Below, piece by piece: positions 15,585 to 24,491 of a stretch of DNA of 64,000 nucleotides. Below the pieces are notes generated by a model. The model searched no databases, was not told the origin of the DNA, and was given only the letters and a program-made list of their open reading frames with translations. Each line of letters starts with the position of its first letter. Within the stretch, counting starts at the first letter, position 1. The translations under genes were made by a program, and so were the position numbers. This DNA is from Candidatus Saccharimonadota bacterium (GTDB lineage Bacteria > Patescibacteriota > Saccharimonadia > Saccharimonadales > Saccharimonadaceae), in assembly GCA_017962365.1 (NCBI GenBank), contig JAGCVL010000002.1, positions 62,001-126,000 of the forward strand, written 5' to 3'.

Positions 15585-18500
15585 CTATACCAGAGCAACA
15601 CGATTTCGTACATCGGCGTAAACAATGTTATTTATCAAGATATACTCACCAGCCATCACATCTTCACTTTCAAACATTATATTATTGTCCATTTCCACCA
15701 CTGGCGCGCCAAATGCATATCTCTCACTCGCGTCATACTGAGCGATGTAGTTATAGTAGTCAACGAAATCCAATACCGCCACTACGGTATCTTTTTGAAG
15801 CCCAGAGTATCTCGCCAAAATCCCCTCATATGAATTATCTAGTGGATTTTCTTCGTAATATTCATCTAGAAATACCGCCACGGCCGATTTGCCGTTCTCG
15901 CCAAATAGCCCAATCGTCTCAGCGAGCGACTGATCCTCAATAAACCTCTGGTAGTATTTAGCCTTGTCCCAATTTGGAGACTCCGACCTATCAACGTTAT
16001 TCCCAGCCACACAAGACTCACCGGTAATATATCCAAGATTATTAAGCGCATCTTTACTATCAACCACATCAATCACGTCGCCAATTATTGGTATAGCTCC
16101 TATCGCTGAGTTCAATGCATTATTGGCAAAAGAATTACCAACATTTACATTTCCCCAATCAGACACATTGCTTATGATATTTTGATCAGCTATACCAAAC
16201 AATGATGTCCTATTATCACAATACACTATATATTTAGCTAAATCGGATTTCGGATTAATTTTTACATTGCCGTCACTGGTATCATCAACCAAGAAAGCTT
16301 CACTGTCAAACTCACTAATTTTATCTACCACGTCCAAAGGATCCTTATTAATTGTCGACATATCCGTTATAGAATACGGATTACAATAAGCATCGCCCAC
16401 TGCACCAATCGAAGCCAAATACGGGCAAGTCTCTTCGTATTCCTCTGGTGTCGGCAAGGATTCAACGACATTATACGCCGTAGCTGTAGGGCTAAGCGCC
16501 ACAATTGACGATGACACCGTCGAGCCTATAGATGTAATTGCGTTCATCACTGAATTCGCAGAAGCTAACCTCATCATATTATTGGCAAGTAGCCCAAAGA
16601 AAGTATTCTTCGACGTTGCATCAAACGGATTCCTGGTTTGCCTCTCGTATTTAGCATCATCCGCAATTACTTCTTGATGTTCTATCAAATATGCAGTATA
16701 CGTCTCAACATTAGCAAGTGAGCCACCATTGGCGCGATGAGTATTCCCCATATACATATTTGCTCCCGAAGTCAATGCATTGCCCAAATCTTCCCCGCCA
16801 ATATCCGATATCAAATCTCGCGTCAACATGCTTGCTACGGTTGGAGTAATAGCTGAAATTACACCAGCTACCGCCACCCCAATCGCTACAGAAAGCGCTA
16901 CACCTTTTACTATACCCGCCACTAATGGCCCGCATGCCGCCGCGGTAGCGCCAAAAGTAAAAATGGCACCTATCGCCCCCGCAATACAGGAAGCAACCGA
17001 CACGGCATCACCGATCGCACTCACGGTATTCGATGCAATTTTCGCAATTGCGCAAGCTTCAAATGCACCAACACTAGTCCCCAAACCACCAAGTATTCGT
17101 TTGATACTACTGGTAAAGTTAAAACTTTGCACACTTGGATCTTTAGGATTCACCGCTCCGCCACCATACAGGGCAGTGATTCCACTTGCTTCCATTGCAG
17201 ATTTATTACTAGACACATCCTCGTGTGACAAAGTGGAAATACCATTTTCGGTAACAATTTGTGCCTGTCTATTGTCGTCCCAAGTATCTGGACCATTAGT
17301 TATTACTGTATGGGTAGTACTTTTTTTCTCATTGAGCGCGCTCGCTAGTTCATTAATCGGAGAATCATTACTTCCCGCCTTTACTTTATCAATTGCCTCA
17401 AGGTAGCTCGTCACCAAATTAATTATTTGCAAAGCTTCACTTGCGGTCACCAGTAAACTGACGGCCCCCACAACATTAAATACCGTACATGCAATATTGG
17501 CGCCCTTCTGGACGCTTCCAGCTATACTGCTAAGCTTAGTCCGTACTCCAGCCTCAGTATTTAGCTCACTACGATTAGTTTTACCACTACCAACAGTATT
17601 CAATTCATTATCACCCTTGTAACGACCGTTGTTTGATTCGCTCATGTTTATTTCATCAACATTACTAACTTCATAACTTTGATATACTGGTCTAGTTACT
17701 GGTTCACCATTTTCCCCAATCACCGGTTTGCCATCATCCCCCATTACCGGCTCCTGTACCACTTCTCCTTCCCCTTTTTCAACCCCGGTCATTTTGTATC
17801 CCCCTTCAGTTATTTCATCTGACCCTTTTGCTATCAGCTCAAGCGCCGCCGCCTTCGTATTACCATCATTCCTCGCTTTCGCCTCTTCCTGAAAATTCTT
17901 AAACAAATTTCGTGTAATCTTATTACTCTGCAAAAATTTTACCGTAACCGTACCAAACCAATTCGAAATCGCACCTCGCCAAGTCATCGAACCCTTATTG
18001 TAACCATTATAAAAATCCGGATTAGACTCGTATATTTCATCAAATGACATTGCGTTGCCACCAATTTTTTTGGCCGTATCGACATCCGCCGTTACGATTT
18101 TAATATCTCCACTACCATCATCAAATTTAAGCACCCTAGTGCCATTACCATCATAATCATCATCATACTCAATGCCCTGCGCCGCCAACCTTTTCGCCTG
18201 CCTATTTGTAATTTTAAACGTATCGCCGCCAAAAATTTTAGCTTTTATCGGATCTGCCACTCTACCACTATTTTTCATTTGATATCTCAAAAAGCTATTT
18301 GACCTTAGCTTTGTCGAAGTATGCATCGAATTAAATGTCTCTTGAAACTGCGCCACCAGACTAAATGGCTGCAAGAGTTGCATCCCGCCCATCATCCCCC
18401 CAGCCCCCAAGACCAACGCCAAAATCAAACCCATCGGACCTTTGCGTTTTAAGAATCCTTTTTTCTTCTTACCTTTCTTGTCCTTCCTGTCACGCCCAGC

Positions 18501-18779
18501 GCCAGTAAATAGCCCGTCAGCTCTCTCTTCGCTTGAGGCTACATTATATAATCCACCCTCCCGGCTAGCTCCAAATTCGTCATCAGCGCCAGCAGTAGCA
18601 TTATCTTCTGCCCCCCTAAGGTCAGCAGCAGCCTCATTGCGCTCCGCGGTCTTCTCATCACCGTTCGAAAAACCTAAGCCACCGCGCCTCGCCCCCTCAG
18701 CCTCGCGTTCTTTCTGAGCCCACGAAGCCCCACCCCTTTCGGCCTCATATTCTTTTTTAGCCCACGGCAAATTAACCAT
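15585..18779 (-). CDS. Large multi-pass membrane protein of unknown function
   Basis: I do not recognise the family. The 1064 residues begin with an acidic/basic cytosolic region of about 100 residues that repeats WA[KQ]KE-EAE twice, then a poly-basic stretch (KDKKGKKKKGFLKRKG, about 99-114) and a first membrane helix (about 115-137), a positive-inside pattern. Further long hydrophobic stretches lie at about 425-465 and 573-645, rich in Ala/Gly/Ile. The region after 650 is polar with several Cys (CPYLAS, YCNPYS, VYCDN, ESCVAG), suggesting an extracytoplasmic domain with disulfides. The gene stands alone between pheST and a small membrane protein gene. A role in secretion or surface assembly is only a guess. 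Confidence 0.7.
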   Translation of the reverse strand: MVNLPWAKKEYEAERGGASWAQKEREAEGARRGGLGFSNGDEKTAERNEAAADLRGAEDNATAGADDEFGASREGGLYNVASSEERADGLFTGAGRDRKDKKGKKKKGFLKRKGPMGLILALVLGAGGMMGGMQLLQPFSLVAQFQETFNSMHTSTKLRSNSFLRYQMKNSGRVADPIKAKIFGGDTFKITNRQAKRLAAQGIEYDDDYDGNGTRVLKFDDGSGDIKIVTADVDTAKKIGGNAMSFDEIYESNPDFYNGYNKGSMTWRGAISNWFGTVTVKFLQSNKITRNLFKNFQEEAKARNDGNTKAAALELIAKGSDEITEGGYKMTGVEKGEGEVVQEPVMGDDGKPVIGENGEPVTRPVYQSYEVSNVDEINMSESNNGRYKGDNELNTVGSGKTNRSELNTEAGVRTKLSSIAGSVQKGANIACTVFNVVGAVSLLVTASEALQIINLVTSYLEAIDKVKAGSNDSPINELASALNEKKSTTHTVITNGPDTWDDNRQAQIVTENGISTLSHEDVSSNKSAMEASGITALYGGGAVNPKDPSVQSFNFTSSIKRILGGLGTSVGAFEACAIAKIASNTVSAIGDAVSVASCIAGAIGAIFTFGATAAACGPLVAGIVKGVALSVAIGVAVAGVISAITPTVASMLTRDLISDIGGEDLGNALTSGANMYMGNTHRANGGSLANVETYTAYLIEHQEVIADDAKYERQTRNPFDATSKNTFFGLLANNMMRLASANSVMNAITSIGSTVSSSIVALSPTATAYNVVESLPTPEEYEETCPYLASIGAVGDAYCNPYSITDMSTINKDPLDVVDKISEFDSEAFLVDDTSDGNVKINPKSDLAKYIVYCDNRTSLFGIADQNIISNVSDWGNVNVGNSFANNALNSAIGAIPIIGDVIDVVDSKDALNNLGYITGESCVAGNNVDRSESPNWDKAKYYQRFIEDQSLAETIGLFGENGKSAVAVFLDEYYEENPLDNSYEGILARYSGLQKDTVVAVLDFVDYYNYIAQYDASERYAFGAPVVEMDNNIMFESEDVMAGEYILINNIVYADVRNRVALV

Positions 18780-18788
18780 ATGCTATAT

Positions 18789-18794
18789 ATTATA
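18789..18794 (-). promoter_or_regulatory. Probable -10 of the 1064-residue protein gene
   Basis: TATAAT 9 nt before the ATG, overlapping the stop codon of the upstream small gene. Confidence 0.5.
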
Positions 18795-19029
18795 CACCAC
18801 GACCTACGCCAATTGCAATAAGCACAGCCAATGTTATCACACCAATCACAACCCAGACCCAAGCATAGCTTCCAGTTTTCTTAAAATCCTTTACATACTC
18901 CGAGTCGCCTACAAAGCCCACATCCTCATCCACGTCTTTGACAGCCTGCGTCTTTGCACGCAAATCCGCATTAATCCTCCGCGTGAGTTCTTCATTTTTA
19001 TCATCTTCATGATTCATCATTATTGCCAT
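18790..19029 (-). CDS. Small single-pass membrane protein, unknown function
   Basis: 79 residues: a charged, soluble N-terminal part (NHEDDKNEELTRRINADLR) and one C-terminal membrane helix (about 55-77; WVWVVIGVITLAVLIAIGV), so probably tail-anchored. I choose the ATG at 19027-19029 because the TATAAT at 19037-19042 ends 7 nt before it; the ATG at 19038 overlaps that box. It is divergent from the MIP channel gene and upstream of the 1064-residue gene. Confidence 0.6.
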   Translation of the reverse strand: MAIMMNHEDDKNEELTRRINADLRAKTQAVKDVDEDVGFVGDSEYVKDFKKTGSYAWVWVVIGVITLAVLIAIGVGRGV

Positions 19030-19036
19030 ATTTTTC

Positions 19037-19065
19037 ATTATACCATAGAAAAAATATGCTATAAT
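19037..19065. promoter_or_regulatory. Divergent promoters: small membrane protein (-) and MIP channel (+)
   Basis: Minus-strand TGG-TATAAT at 19037-19042 and plus-strand TGC-TATAAT at 19060-19065 lie 17 bp apart. The minus one is leaderless-type; the plus one gives a leader with AGGAGG at 19084-19089. Confidence 0.65.
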
Positions 19066-19093
19066 AAAGCTAATATCAAATAAAGGAGGAATA

Positions 19094-20035
19094 ATGGCAA
19101 CAAAGAAGCCAAAGTCGTCTACCAAGACTACTAAGTCTGCTACAAAGACGACTAAACCAAAGACTACTGCCGCGAAGACTGTCGAGAAACCAGTATCCGA
19201 GGCTCCAAAAACCAACACGGTGGAAAAGAAGACCACCGCAAAAAGCGAGAAACCAAAGTCTTGCTTTAGTGGATTCTTCAGCAAAAAATATGAAGAAAAA
19301 GAAAGCATCTTGACGGTATTTAAGAGCCACAAGTTCTACGGTTCGTTGCTCGGTGAGGCCGTTGGTACATGTCTTCTCGCTATCTTCATGCTCTCACTTG
19401 CCTTCACCGGCATTGCAAGTGCTTCGACATTTAGCTGGGCCCTCATTGCCATTCTGATTGCAGTTTATGCATTCTCTGGCGCCTGCCTCAACCCACTCAT
19501 TACAGTTGGTATGATGGCATCTCGCCGCATGTCAGTGATTCGTGGTGTCATGTACATCATCGCCGAAATCATCGGCGCCTGGCTCGGTTGGCTCGTCTAT
19601 AATTCGTTCCATCTAGCAGGTGGCGAAATGGCCGCTGATATACCGACCATGACCGCAGTTGGCGAAAACCAATTCTGGATTTTTGCCATGGTTGAGCTCA
19701 TGGGCGCAATCATCATTGCGTTCTTCTTCGCCCGCGCCCTAAAATACAAGCGCAGTGTATTTACCTTTGGCGCAACCGTTGCTGGTGGTATCATCTTAGC
19801 GATTATATCTTCATACATCATCTCATACGCTTTCGCTGGTGCTCAAGGCAACTTCGTATTCAACCCAGCTATCGCGTTGATGTATCAAATCTTCCCAACC
19901 GCTGGTGAAAACTTTGGCGAAATCATGAGTGGCGTAGCGCAAGCCCTTACCATCTACGTGCTCTTCCCAGCCGTTGGTGGCGTCTGTGGCTTCTACCTAT
20001 CAGACTTCATGGGCAAACTCTCTGCCGAAGACTAA
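19094..20035 (+). CDS. Aquaporin/glycerol-facilitator family (MIP) channel with altered pore motifs
   Basis: Six-helix channel for water or small neutral solutes. The first 62 residues are a Lys/Thr/Ala-rich cytosolic tail, absent in ordinary MIPs. Helices span about 78-310. The loop B motif is SGACLNPLITVG (NPL instead of NPA, near 136) and the loop E motif is FNPAIALM (near 255): NPA is kept but the conserved Arg after it is Ile. Loss of that selectivity-filter Arg suggests a wider or different pore, so substrate is unclear. AGGAGG 4 nt before the ATG marks the start. It is one of few plus-strand genes in this half. Confidence 0.85.
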   Translation: MATKKPKSSTKTTKSATKTTKPKTTAAKTVEKPVSEAPKTNTVEKKTTAKSEKPKSCFSGFFSKKYEEKESILTVFKSHKFYGSLLGEAVGTCLLAIFMLSLAFTGIASASTFSWALIAILIAVYAFSGACLNPLITVGMMASRRMSVIRGVMYIIAEIIGAWLGWLVYNSFHLAGGEMAADIPTMTAVGENQFWIFAMVELMGAIIIAFFFARALKYKRSVFTFGATVAGGIILAIISSYIISYAFAGAQGNFVFNPAIALMYQIFPTAGENFGEIMSGVAQALTIYVLFPAVGGVCGFYLSDFMGKLSAED

Positions 20036-20043
20036 CCTGTGAT

Positions 20044-20076
20044 AAAAAACTCCCCCTTTAAAGGGGAGTTTTTTAT
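20044..20076. terminator. Bidirectional intrinsic terminator
   Basis: AAAAAACTCCCC-ctttaaa-GGGGAGTTTTTT type hairpin between the convergent MIP channel and metG genes; the metG stop falls in its right flank. Confidence 0.85.
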
Positions 20077-21488
20077 TGCTTTGGAAATAGTGGCGTTTCT
20101 GGCGGAACGATCGGGTCCGCAAAAATTGCTTTTATCTTTTCACACGCAGTCGGCAAAAACGGCATCAGCATTTCATTCGCATCGAGTAGGTCGCAAATCA
20201 AACCCGTCATACATTCTTGCAATTTTTCTACCTCACCTTTTTTTGCCAAACTCCACGGCTTTGCCTCATCAATATCGCGATTTATCTTTTGTACTTTATC
20301 CCATGCAAAATCAAAAGCCCTCGCATACTCGTATGCATCCATCAACTCACGATATTCTATCGGCAATTCGCTAGGCGCTCTTTTATCGAGTTTAATATCA
20401 TTTTTAGACGCTAAAGTTGCAAGTCTCTGTACTAAATTTCCAAGATCATTTGCAAGTTCATTCGCGTACGCAGTGTCATACTTTTCCCACGTAAAATCAC
20501 CATCACTAAAGGTATCAACATGTCTCAAGAAATAATACCGAAACGCGTCGAGTCCATACTTGTCTAGCACCTCCACTGGGTCAACCACATTGCCAACTGA
20601 CTTTGACATCTTCTGCCCATTTGCCAAAATAAAACCATGCGACACCAAAGTTCGCGGAAGCGGCAATGAGAGACCAAGTAGCATTGCTGGCCAAATAATT
20701 GCATGAAATCTCAAAATATCTTTTCCGACAAACTCCGCACTCGCTGGCCACCAATCGGAAATATCAGAATCCGGGTAGCCAAGCACTGTAATATAATTCG
20801 CTAGAGCATCTAGCCACACATACATCACTTGTGATTCATCACCCGGCACCGGCACACCCCATTTGAGCTGTGACACTGGGCGCGAAATCGATACGTCCGG
20901 AGACTCATCGAGAAGTTTCAACATCTCAATACGCCGATAATCCGGCAAAATCAACATCTCGTTAGACAAAATTGCTTCCCGTATTTTCTCCTTAAAATCT
21001 GCAATTCTAAAATAATAGTTTTCTTCAGACAATCTTTCGTACGGCTTTTGATGATCCGGACATACACCGTGGTTTTCCTCACATTCTTTTTCCGTCACAT
21101 AACGTTCGCAACCAGTACAATACCATCCCTCATAACTCGCTTTGTAAATATGCCCTGAAAGTTTTTGCCAAATTTCTTGCACACGGCGCACATGCGCATC
21201 GTCCGTCGTCCGCACAAAATCTGTATATTCTACACCGAGCTTATCTATAAACTCCTGAAATTTCTTGGCGTTATTATCTACATATTCTTGCACCGATATG
21301 CCAAGCTCTCGTGCTTTTAAATCTATCTTATTACCATGCTCATCCGTACCAGCTTGAAATCGCACATTGTCACCAAGCATTCTATGGTATCTTGCGCACA
21401 CATCGGCAAGACAATAATCCATCGCATGACCAATATGCGGCATGCCATTTACATAAGGGATAGCAGTAGTAATATAAATATTTTTCAT
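20073..21488 (-). CDS. metG: Methionyl-tRNA synthetase
   Basis: Class I enzyme charging initiator and elongator tRNA-Met. HIGH box HIGH at about 18-21, zinc-type Cys/His insert (CTGCERYVTEKECEEN...CPDH, about 123-145), and GQKMSKSVGN near 292. Helical anticodon domain follows. The 471 residues lack the C-terminal tRNA-binding/dimerisation domain, as in short monomeric MetRS. TAAAAT ends 6 nt before the ATG, so a leaderless mRNA is likely. Confidence 0.96.
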   Translation of the reverse strand: MKNIYITTAIPYVNGMPHIGHAMDYCLADVCARYHRMLGDNVRFQAGTDEHGNKIDLKARELGISVQEYVDNNAKKFQEFIDKLGVEYTDFVRTTDDAHVRRVQEIWQKLSGHIYKASYEGWYCTGCERYVTEKECEENHGVCPDHQKPYERLSEENYYFRIADFKEKIREAILSNEMLILPDYRRIEMLKLLDESPDVSISRPVSQLKWGVPVPGDESQVMYVWLDALANYITVLGYPDSDISDWWPASAEFVGKDILRFHAIIWPAMLLGLSLPLPRTLVSHGFILANGQKMSKSVGNVVDPVEVLDKYGLDAFRYYFLRHVDTFSDGDFTWEKYDTAYANELANDLGNLVQRLATLASKNDIKLDKRAPSELPIEYRELMDAYEYARAFDFAWDKVQKINRDIDEAKPWSLAKKGEVEKLQECMTGLICDLLDANEMLMPFLPTACEKIKAIFADPIVPPETPLFPKQ

Positions 21489-21494
21489 ATCTAT

Positions 21495-21500
21495 ATTTTA
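21495..21500 (-). promoter_or_regulatory. Leaderless-type promoter of metG
   Basis: TAAAAT on the minus strand with 6 nt to the ATG; the preceding TTGTTG lacks a perfect TGN. Confidence 0.5.
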
Positions 21501-21519
21501 CAACAAATACCTATTTTTA

Positions 21520-22143
21520 TCAAATCATACCATTCATAACCATCACGAGCACGATCGCCAATGCCACCACCACAACACCGGCTAGAATACACAACGTGAT
21601 TAAAGTCTTCTGATCCTTCTTCTTTGGCGCTGGTACAGCAGAAGCTGCCGGTGTACTAGCCTGCGCCATTGCCGGATCATTAAAGGCAACATTGTTTGGA
21701 GCCTGAACTTCCGATGCTGGCACCGAAATCGCACTACCGATTGATCCAGGCACCGGTGCCGCCGCCGTCATCGGAGCATTAAGTTCCTCTTCTACTGGAT
21801 CTGGAGCTTTTGGTAAATTCGGCATTGTAATTGGGTCAGTCGCTCCCACCATAATATTATTTTCCGCAATGTCCGCAGCTACCGGCGCCACTGGTGCAAC
21901 TGGAGCACCAGGATTAATCACTGGATTCACTGGCGTCGGCATCGCTGGATCCGCTGGGCTTACCGGGGACACTGGCATCACCGGATTAACTGGGCTGGCA
22001 GGAGCCACTGGTGCAACAGGCGCGGCTGGAGCCGCAGGGTTGATCACCGGATTTACTGGTGTCGGCATCGCTGGCATTTCAGGCGCATTTACTGCACCCG
22101 GATTCACTGGCGCTGGATTTTGATTTGTGTCTGTTGGATTCAT
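21520..22143 (-). CDS. Pro/Ala-rich tail-anchored protein
   Basis: Family not recognised. The 207 residues are dominated by Pro, Ala, Val and Asn, with a repeated segment ([11 protein letters not shown] followed by AP-VAP units, twice between about 25 and 95). One hydrophobic helix near the C-terminus (about 180-204; [21 protein letters not shown]) is preceded by KKKDQK, so the Pro-rich part is probably cytosolic and tail-anchored, although reverse topology cannot be excluded. AAAGGA precedes the ATG at 22141-22143. It starts 10 bp after ldh and is probably co-transcribed. Confidence 0.72.
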   Translation of the reverse strand: MNPTDTNQNPAPVNPGAVNAPEMPAMPTPVNPVINPAAPAAPVAPVAPASPVNPVMPVSPVSPADPAMPTPVNPVINPGAPVAPVAPVAADIAENNIMVGATDPITMPNLPKAPDPVEEELNAPMTAAAPVPGSIGSAISVPASEVQAPNNVAFNDPAMAQASTPAASAVPAPKKKDQKTLITLCILAGVVVVALAIVLVMVMNGMI

Positions 22144-22153
22144 TCTATTCCTT

Positions 22154-23074
22154 TCAATCTTTAAATTTAATTTTACTTTGTGCATTCTTAAGTACATTTA
22201 TTGATTTTTGCAAATCAATCCCCTCTTTTTCGGAAAGCTTAACGTCTAGCCTTCTGATTACACCCTCTCGCCCCACCACACTCGGCCAACCAAAACATGT
22301 CCCAGAAAATCCATCATAAGACGACACTGGGAGCACTCGCATCTCATCATTAAGTATCGAGTTTATAATCTGCACCACGCAACTCGCAATCCCATAATAC
22401 GTTGCACCTTTACGCTCAATAATCTCATAGGCTTTAGCTCGCACAAACTCCGAAATATCTTCCCGCATGCCCGAGTCTAGTAGGTCCTCAACTTTTTGTC
22501 CACCAACATCCGCAAGCGACCACAAAGTCACTTCCGAATCACCATGTTCACCCACCTGATACGCATGGACCGACTTAGGATTTACGTTGAGGTACGAAGC
22601 AGTCCGCTGCTGCAACCTCGCCGAATCTAGCACGGTGCCAGACCCAATCACTCGCTCTGCCGGCAAACCAGAAAACTTCAAAGCAAAATATGTCAAAACA
22701 TCCATTGGGTTTGTCACAACTAGGAAAATCCCATCAAAACCAGAATCCATAATTTGCTGAATCATGCCCTTCAAGATGTTTACATTCTTCTTAAGAAGTT
22801 GCAATCTGGTCTCATTAGATCTTTGCGCCGCACCGGCCGTAATCACCACGATATCACAATCTTTTGCATCTTTATACGTCCCATTTGATATTTTTACATA
22901 ACTAGGTGAGACCGCGAGCGCATCCACAAGATCCATCGCCTCACCCTCAGCATCTTTCGCGACGATATCAGTTAATACTATTTCATTCACCGCCGTTCGC
23001 TGCTGCGTAATCGCAAACGCAATCGACGCCCCCACATTCCCCGTCCCCACGATCATCACTTTGTTATTATCCAT
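22154..23074 (-). CDS. ldh: L-lactate dehydrogenase
   Basis: NAD-dependent reduction of pyruvate to lactate, regenerating NAD+ in a fermentative cell. N-terminal Rossmann motif VGTGNVGASIA (residues 8-18), the specificity loop AGAAQRSNETR with Gln at the lactate position (malate dehydrogenases have Arg), NPMDVLTY, and the catalytic His in GEHGDSE. The start chosen is MDNNK, because TATAAT ends 6 nt upstream. The malate dehydrogenase alternative is less likely because of the Gln. Confidence 0.9.
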   Translation of the reverse strand: MDNNKVMIVGTGNVGASIAFAITQQRTAVNEIVLTDIVAKDAEGEAMDLVDALAVSPSYVKISNGTYKDAKDCDIVVITAGAAQRSNETRLQLLKKNVNILKGMIQQIMDSGFDGIFLVVTNPMDVLTYFALKFSGLPAERVIGSGTVLDSARLQQRTASYLNVNPKSVHAYQVGEHGDSEVTLWSLADVGGQKVEDLLDSGMREDISEFVRAKAYEIIERKGATYYGIASCVVQIINSILNDEMRVLPVSSYDGFSGTCFGWPSVVGREGVIRRLDVKLSEKEGIDLQKSINVLKNAQSKIKFKD

Positions 23075-23080
23075 GATATC

Positions 23081-23086
23081 ATTATA
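23081..23086 (-). promoter_or_regulatory. Leaderless-type promoter of ldh
   Basis: TGG-TATAAT with 6 nt to the ATG, in the 20-bp gap after sbcB. Confidence 0.65.
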
Positions 23087-23094
23087 CCACAAGC

Positions 23095-24438
23095 TTAATA
23101 GTCTAAAGCAAAAACATTTTCAAAATAAAGCTTTAATTCTTCTGCGACAAACTCGTCTTGTGTATAAATCTTTTTTAAACTTTCCAAAAACTTTGGCGCC
23201 ATTCTTTCGAGTCTAGCTCGGCGATATTCCTCCCACTTCTTAGACTCTATTTCACTGAGAGATTCCGGAAAATTCCGCCCCTTGTAATGCAACAATAAAT
23301 CCGGCAATCTCGGATCGTGAAAATCCGGATGAAAATCTGCCAATTTATTACCATCAGCATTACGTACTGCTGCCACTTTTATCCGATCGGTATTATCTAA
23401 AAATCCATCGTAAAGCGCCGCTTCCGGCTCAATCGCCGGCGGAAATTCCGGACGATTTTCGTATTCACTACGCATTTGCTCCGCAAACTCCGGATGTTTT
23501 AGCAAAATCTCTAAATTTTTCTGCACAGTCTCTCGTGACAAGCCAATTTTATCCCAACCGTCATTATTATCAAGCACCACCATCGGCGCCACCGCCGGAC
23601 ACTTGTTGTAACATAGTTCCTTCACGACTGGAAAAATAGAAACATCAGTCACCCGTTCCAAATTATGCCTCAAGTCATAAACCAGTATATTTCCATTCCG
23701 CGACGTCGTTAACGGAAACGCAACCGTAGTTTTGTTGAACTCGCTCGAGTACCTACCCGAAACGTAAACAAACGGCTTTTTATCCTCTAAGTTCACCAAC
23801 TTTTTTACCTCATTTTTTCCACGCATCTTGAAAAGATATTCAAACATCTTTGGTTGCTTCTCGCGAATCATCTTAGCCACCGCAATTGTCGCATAAACAT
23901 CCGACAGGGCATCGTGTGCATGCGCATGCTCTAAGCTATTTAGTTTTGTAAGTAATTCTAGACGATTCGTCGCTTTACCGTCCTCGGTAAACGGCCAATT
24001 AATTCCCTCTGGACGAAGCGCCCTCACCATCCGCACCACATCTAGCATATCCCACCGACTCCGGCCATCCTTCCATTGCCATTCGTACGGATCGTAAAAA
24101 TTTCGCCAAAAAAGCGCCCGCATAAATTCATCATCAAACCTCACCGTATTATATCCCACCGCCACCGTCTCGGGCGTAAAAATCTCTTCGACGGCGTACC
24201 GACAAAACTCCGCCTCGCTCACCCCATCGGCCAGAGTCATCTGCGGCGTAATCTTCGTCACCATAATTGCTTCCGGACTTGGCAACGCATCCTCACTCAT
24301 CTTTATCAAAATATTTACCGGCTCCCCTATAGGCCTAAGCTCCGCATCAGTTCTTTGCCCCGCAAATTGCATCAATCTATCTTCTCTAGCATTCAGCCCC
24401 GAAGTCTCAAGATCATAAAAGAAGAATGTTTTATTCAT
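23095..24438 (-). CDS. sbcB: Exodeoxyribonuclease I
   Basis: 3'-5' single-strand DNA exonuclease for repair and recombination. The DEDDh nuclease core starts at once: FYDLETSGL (D9, E11), then the NTVRFDDEFM block near 97-106 and AHDALSDVYAT near 170 for His and final Asp. The C-terminal half has the ExoI SH3-like and helical regions, ending in KLYFENVFALDY. The 447 residues are close to the E. coli 475. TACAAT ends 7 nt before the ATG. Confidence 0.93.
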   Translation of the reverse strand: MNKTFFFYDLETSGLNAREDRLMQFAGQRTDAELRPIGEPVNILIKMSEDALPSPEAIMVTKITPQMTLADGVSEAEFCRYAVEEIFTPETVAVGYNTVRFDDEFMRALFWRNFYDPYEWQWKDGRSRWDMLDVVRMVRALRPEGINWPFTEDGKATNRLELLTKLNSLEHAHAHDALSDVYATIAVAKMIREKQPKMFEYLFKMRGKNEVKKLVNLEDKKPFVYVSGRYSSEFNKTTVAFPLTTSRNGNILVYDLRHNLERVTDVSIFPVVKELCYNKCPAVAPMVVLDNNDGWDKIGLSRETVQKNLEILLKHPEFAEQMRSEYENRPEFPPAIEPEAALYDGFLDNTDRIKVAAVRNADGNKLADFHPDFHDPRLPDLLLHYKGRNFPESLSEIESKKWEEYRRARLERMAPKFLESLKKIYTQDEFVAEELKLYFENVFALDY

Positions 24439-24445
24439 ACTTTAT

Positions 24446-24451
24446 ATTGTA
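24446..24451 (-). promoter_or_regulatory. Leaderless-type promoter of sbcB
   Basis: TGA-TACAAT with 7 nt to the ATG. Confidence 0.55.
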
Positions 24452-24491
24452 TCACGAAAAACAGATCTATTCCTTATTCTCTTAATCGGCA

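Noticed and set aside
16780-17406. 208-codon open frame on the plus strand
   Set aside because: It is fully inside the 1064-residue gene, lacks a start signal and is an Ala/Pro-rich shadow of its membrane segments.
18790-19332. 180-residue version of the small membrane protein
   Set aside because: The extra N-terminus is antisense to the MIP channel's Lys/Thr-rich coding start; promoter and start evidence favour 19029.
21860-22130. CRISPR-like repeat array
   Set aside because: The repeats are short, degenerate and encode Pro/Ala/Val units of a protein; there are no unique spacers of even length.
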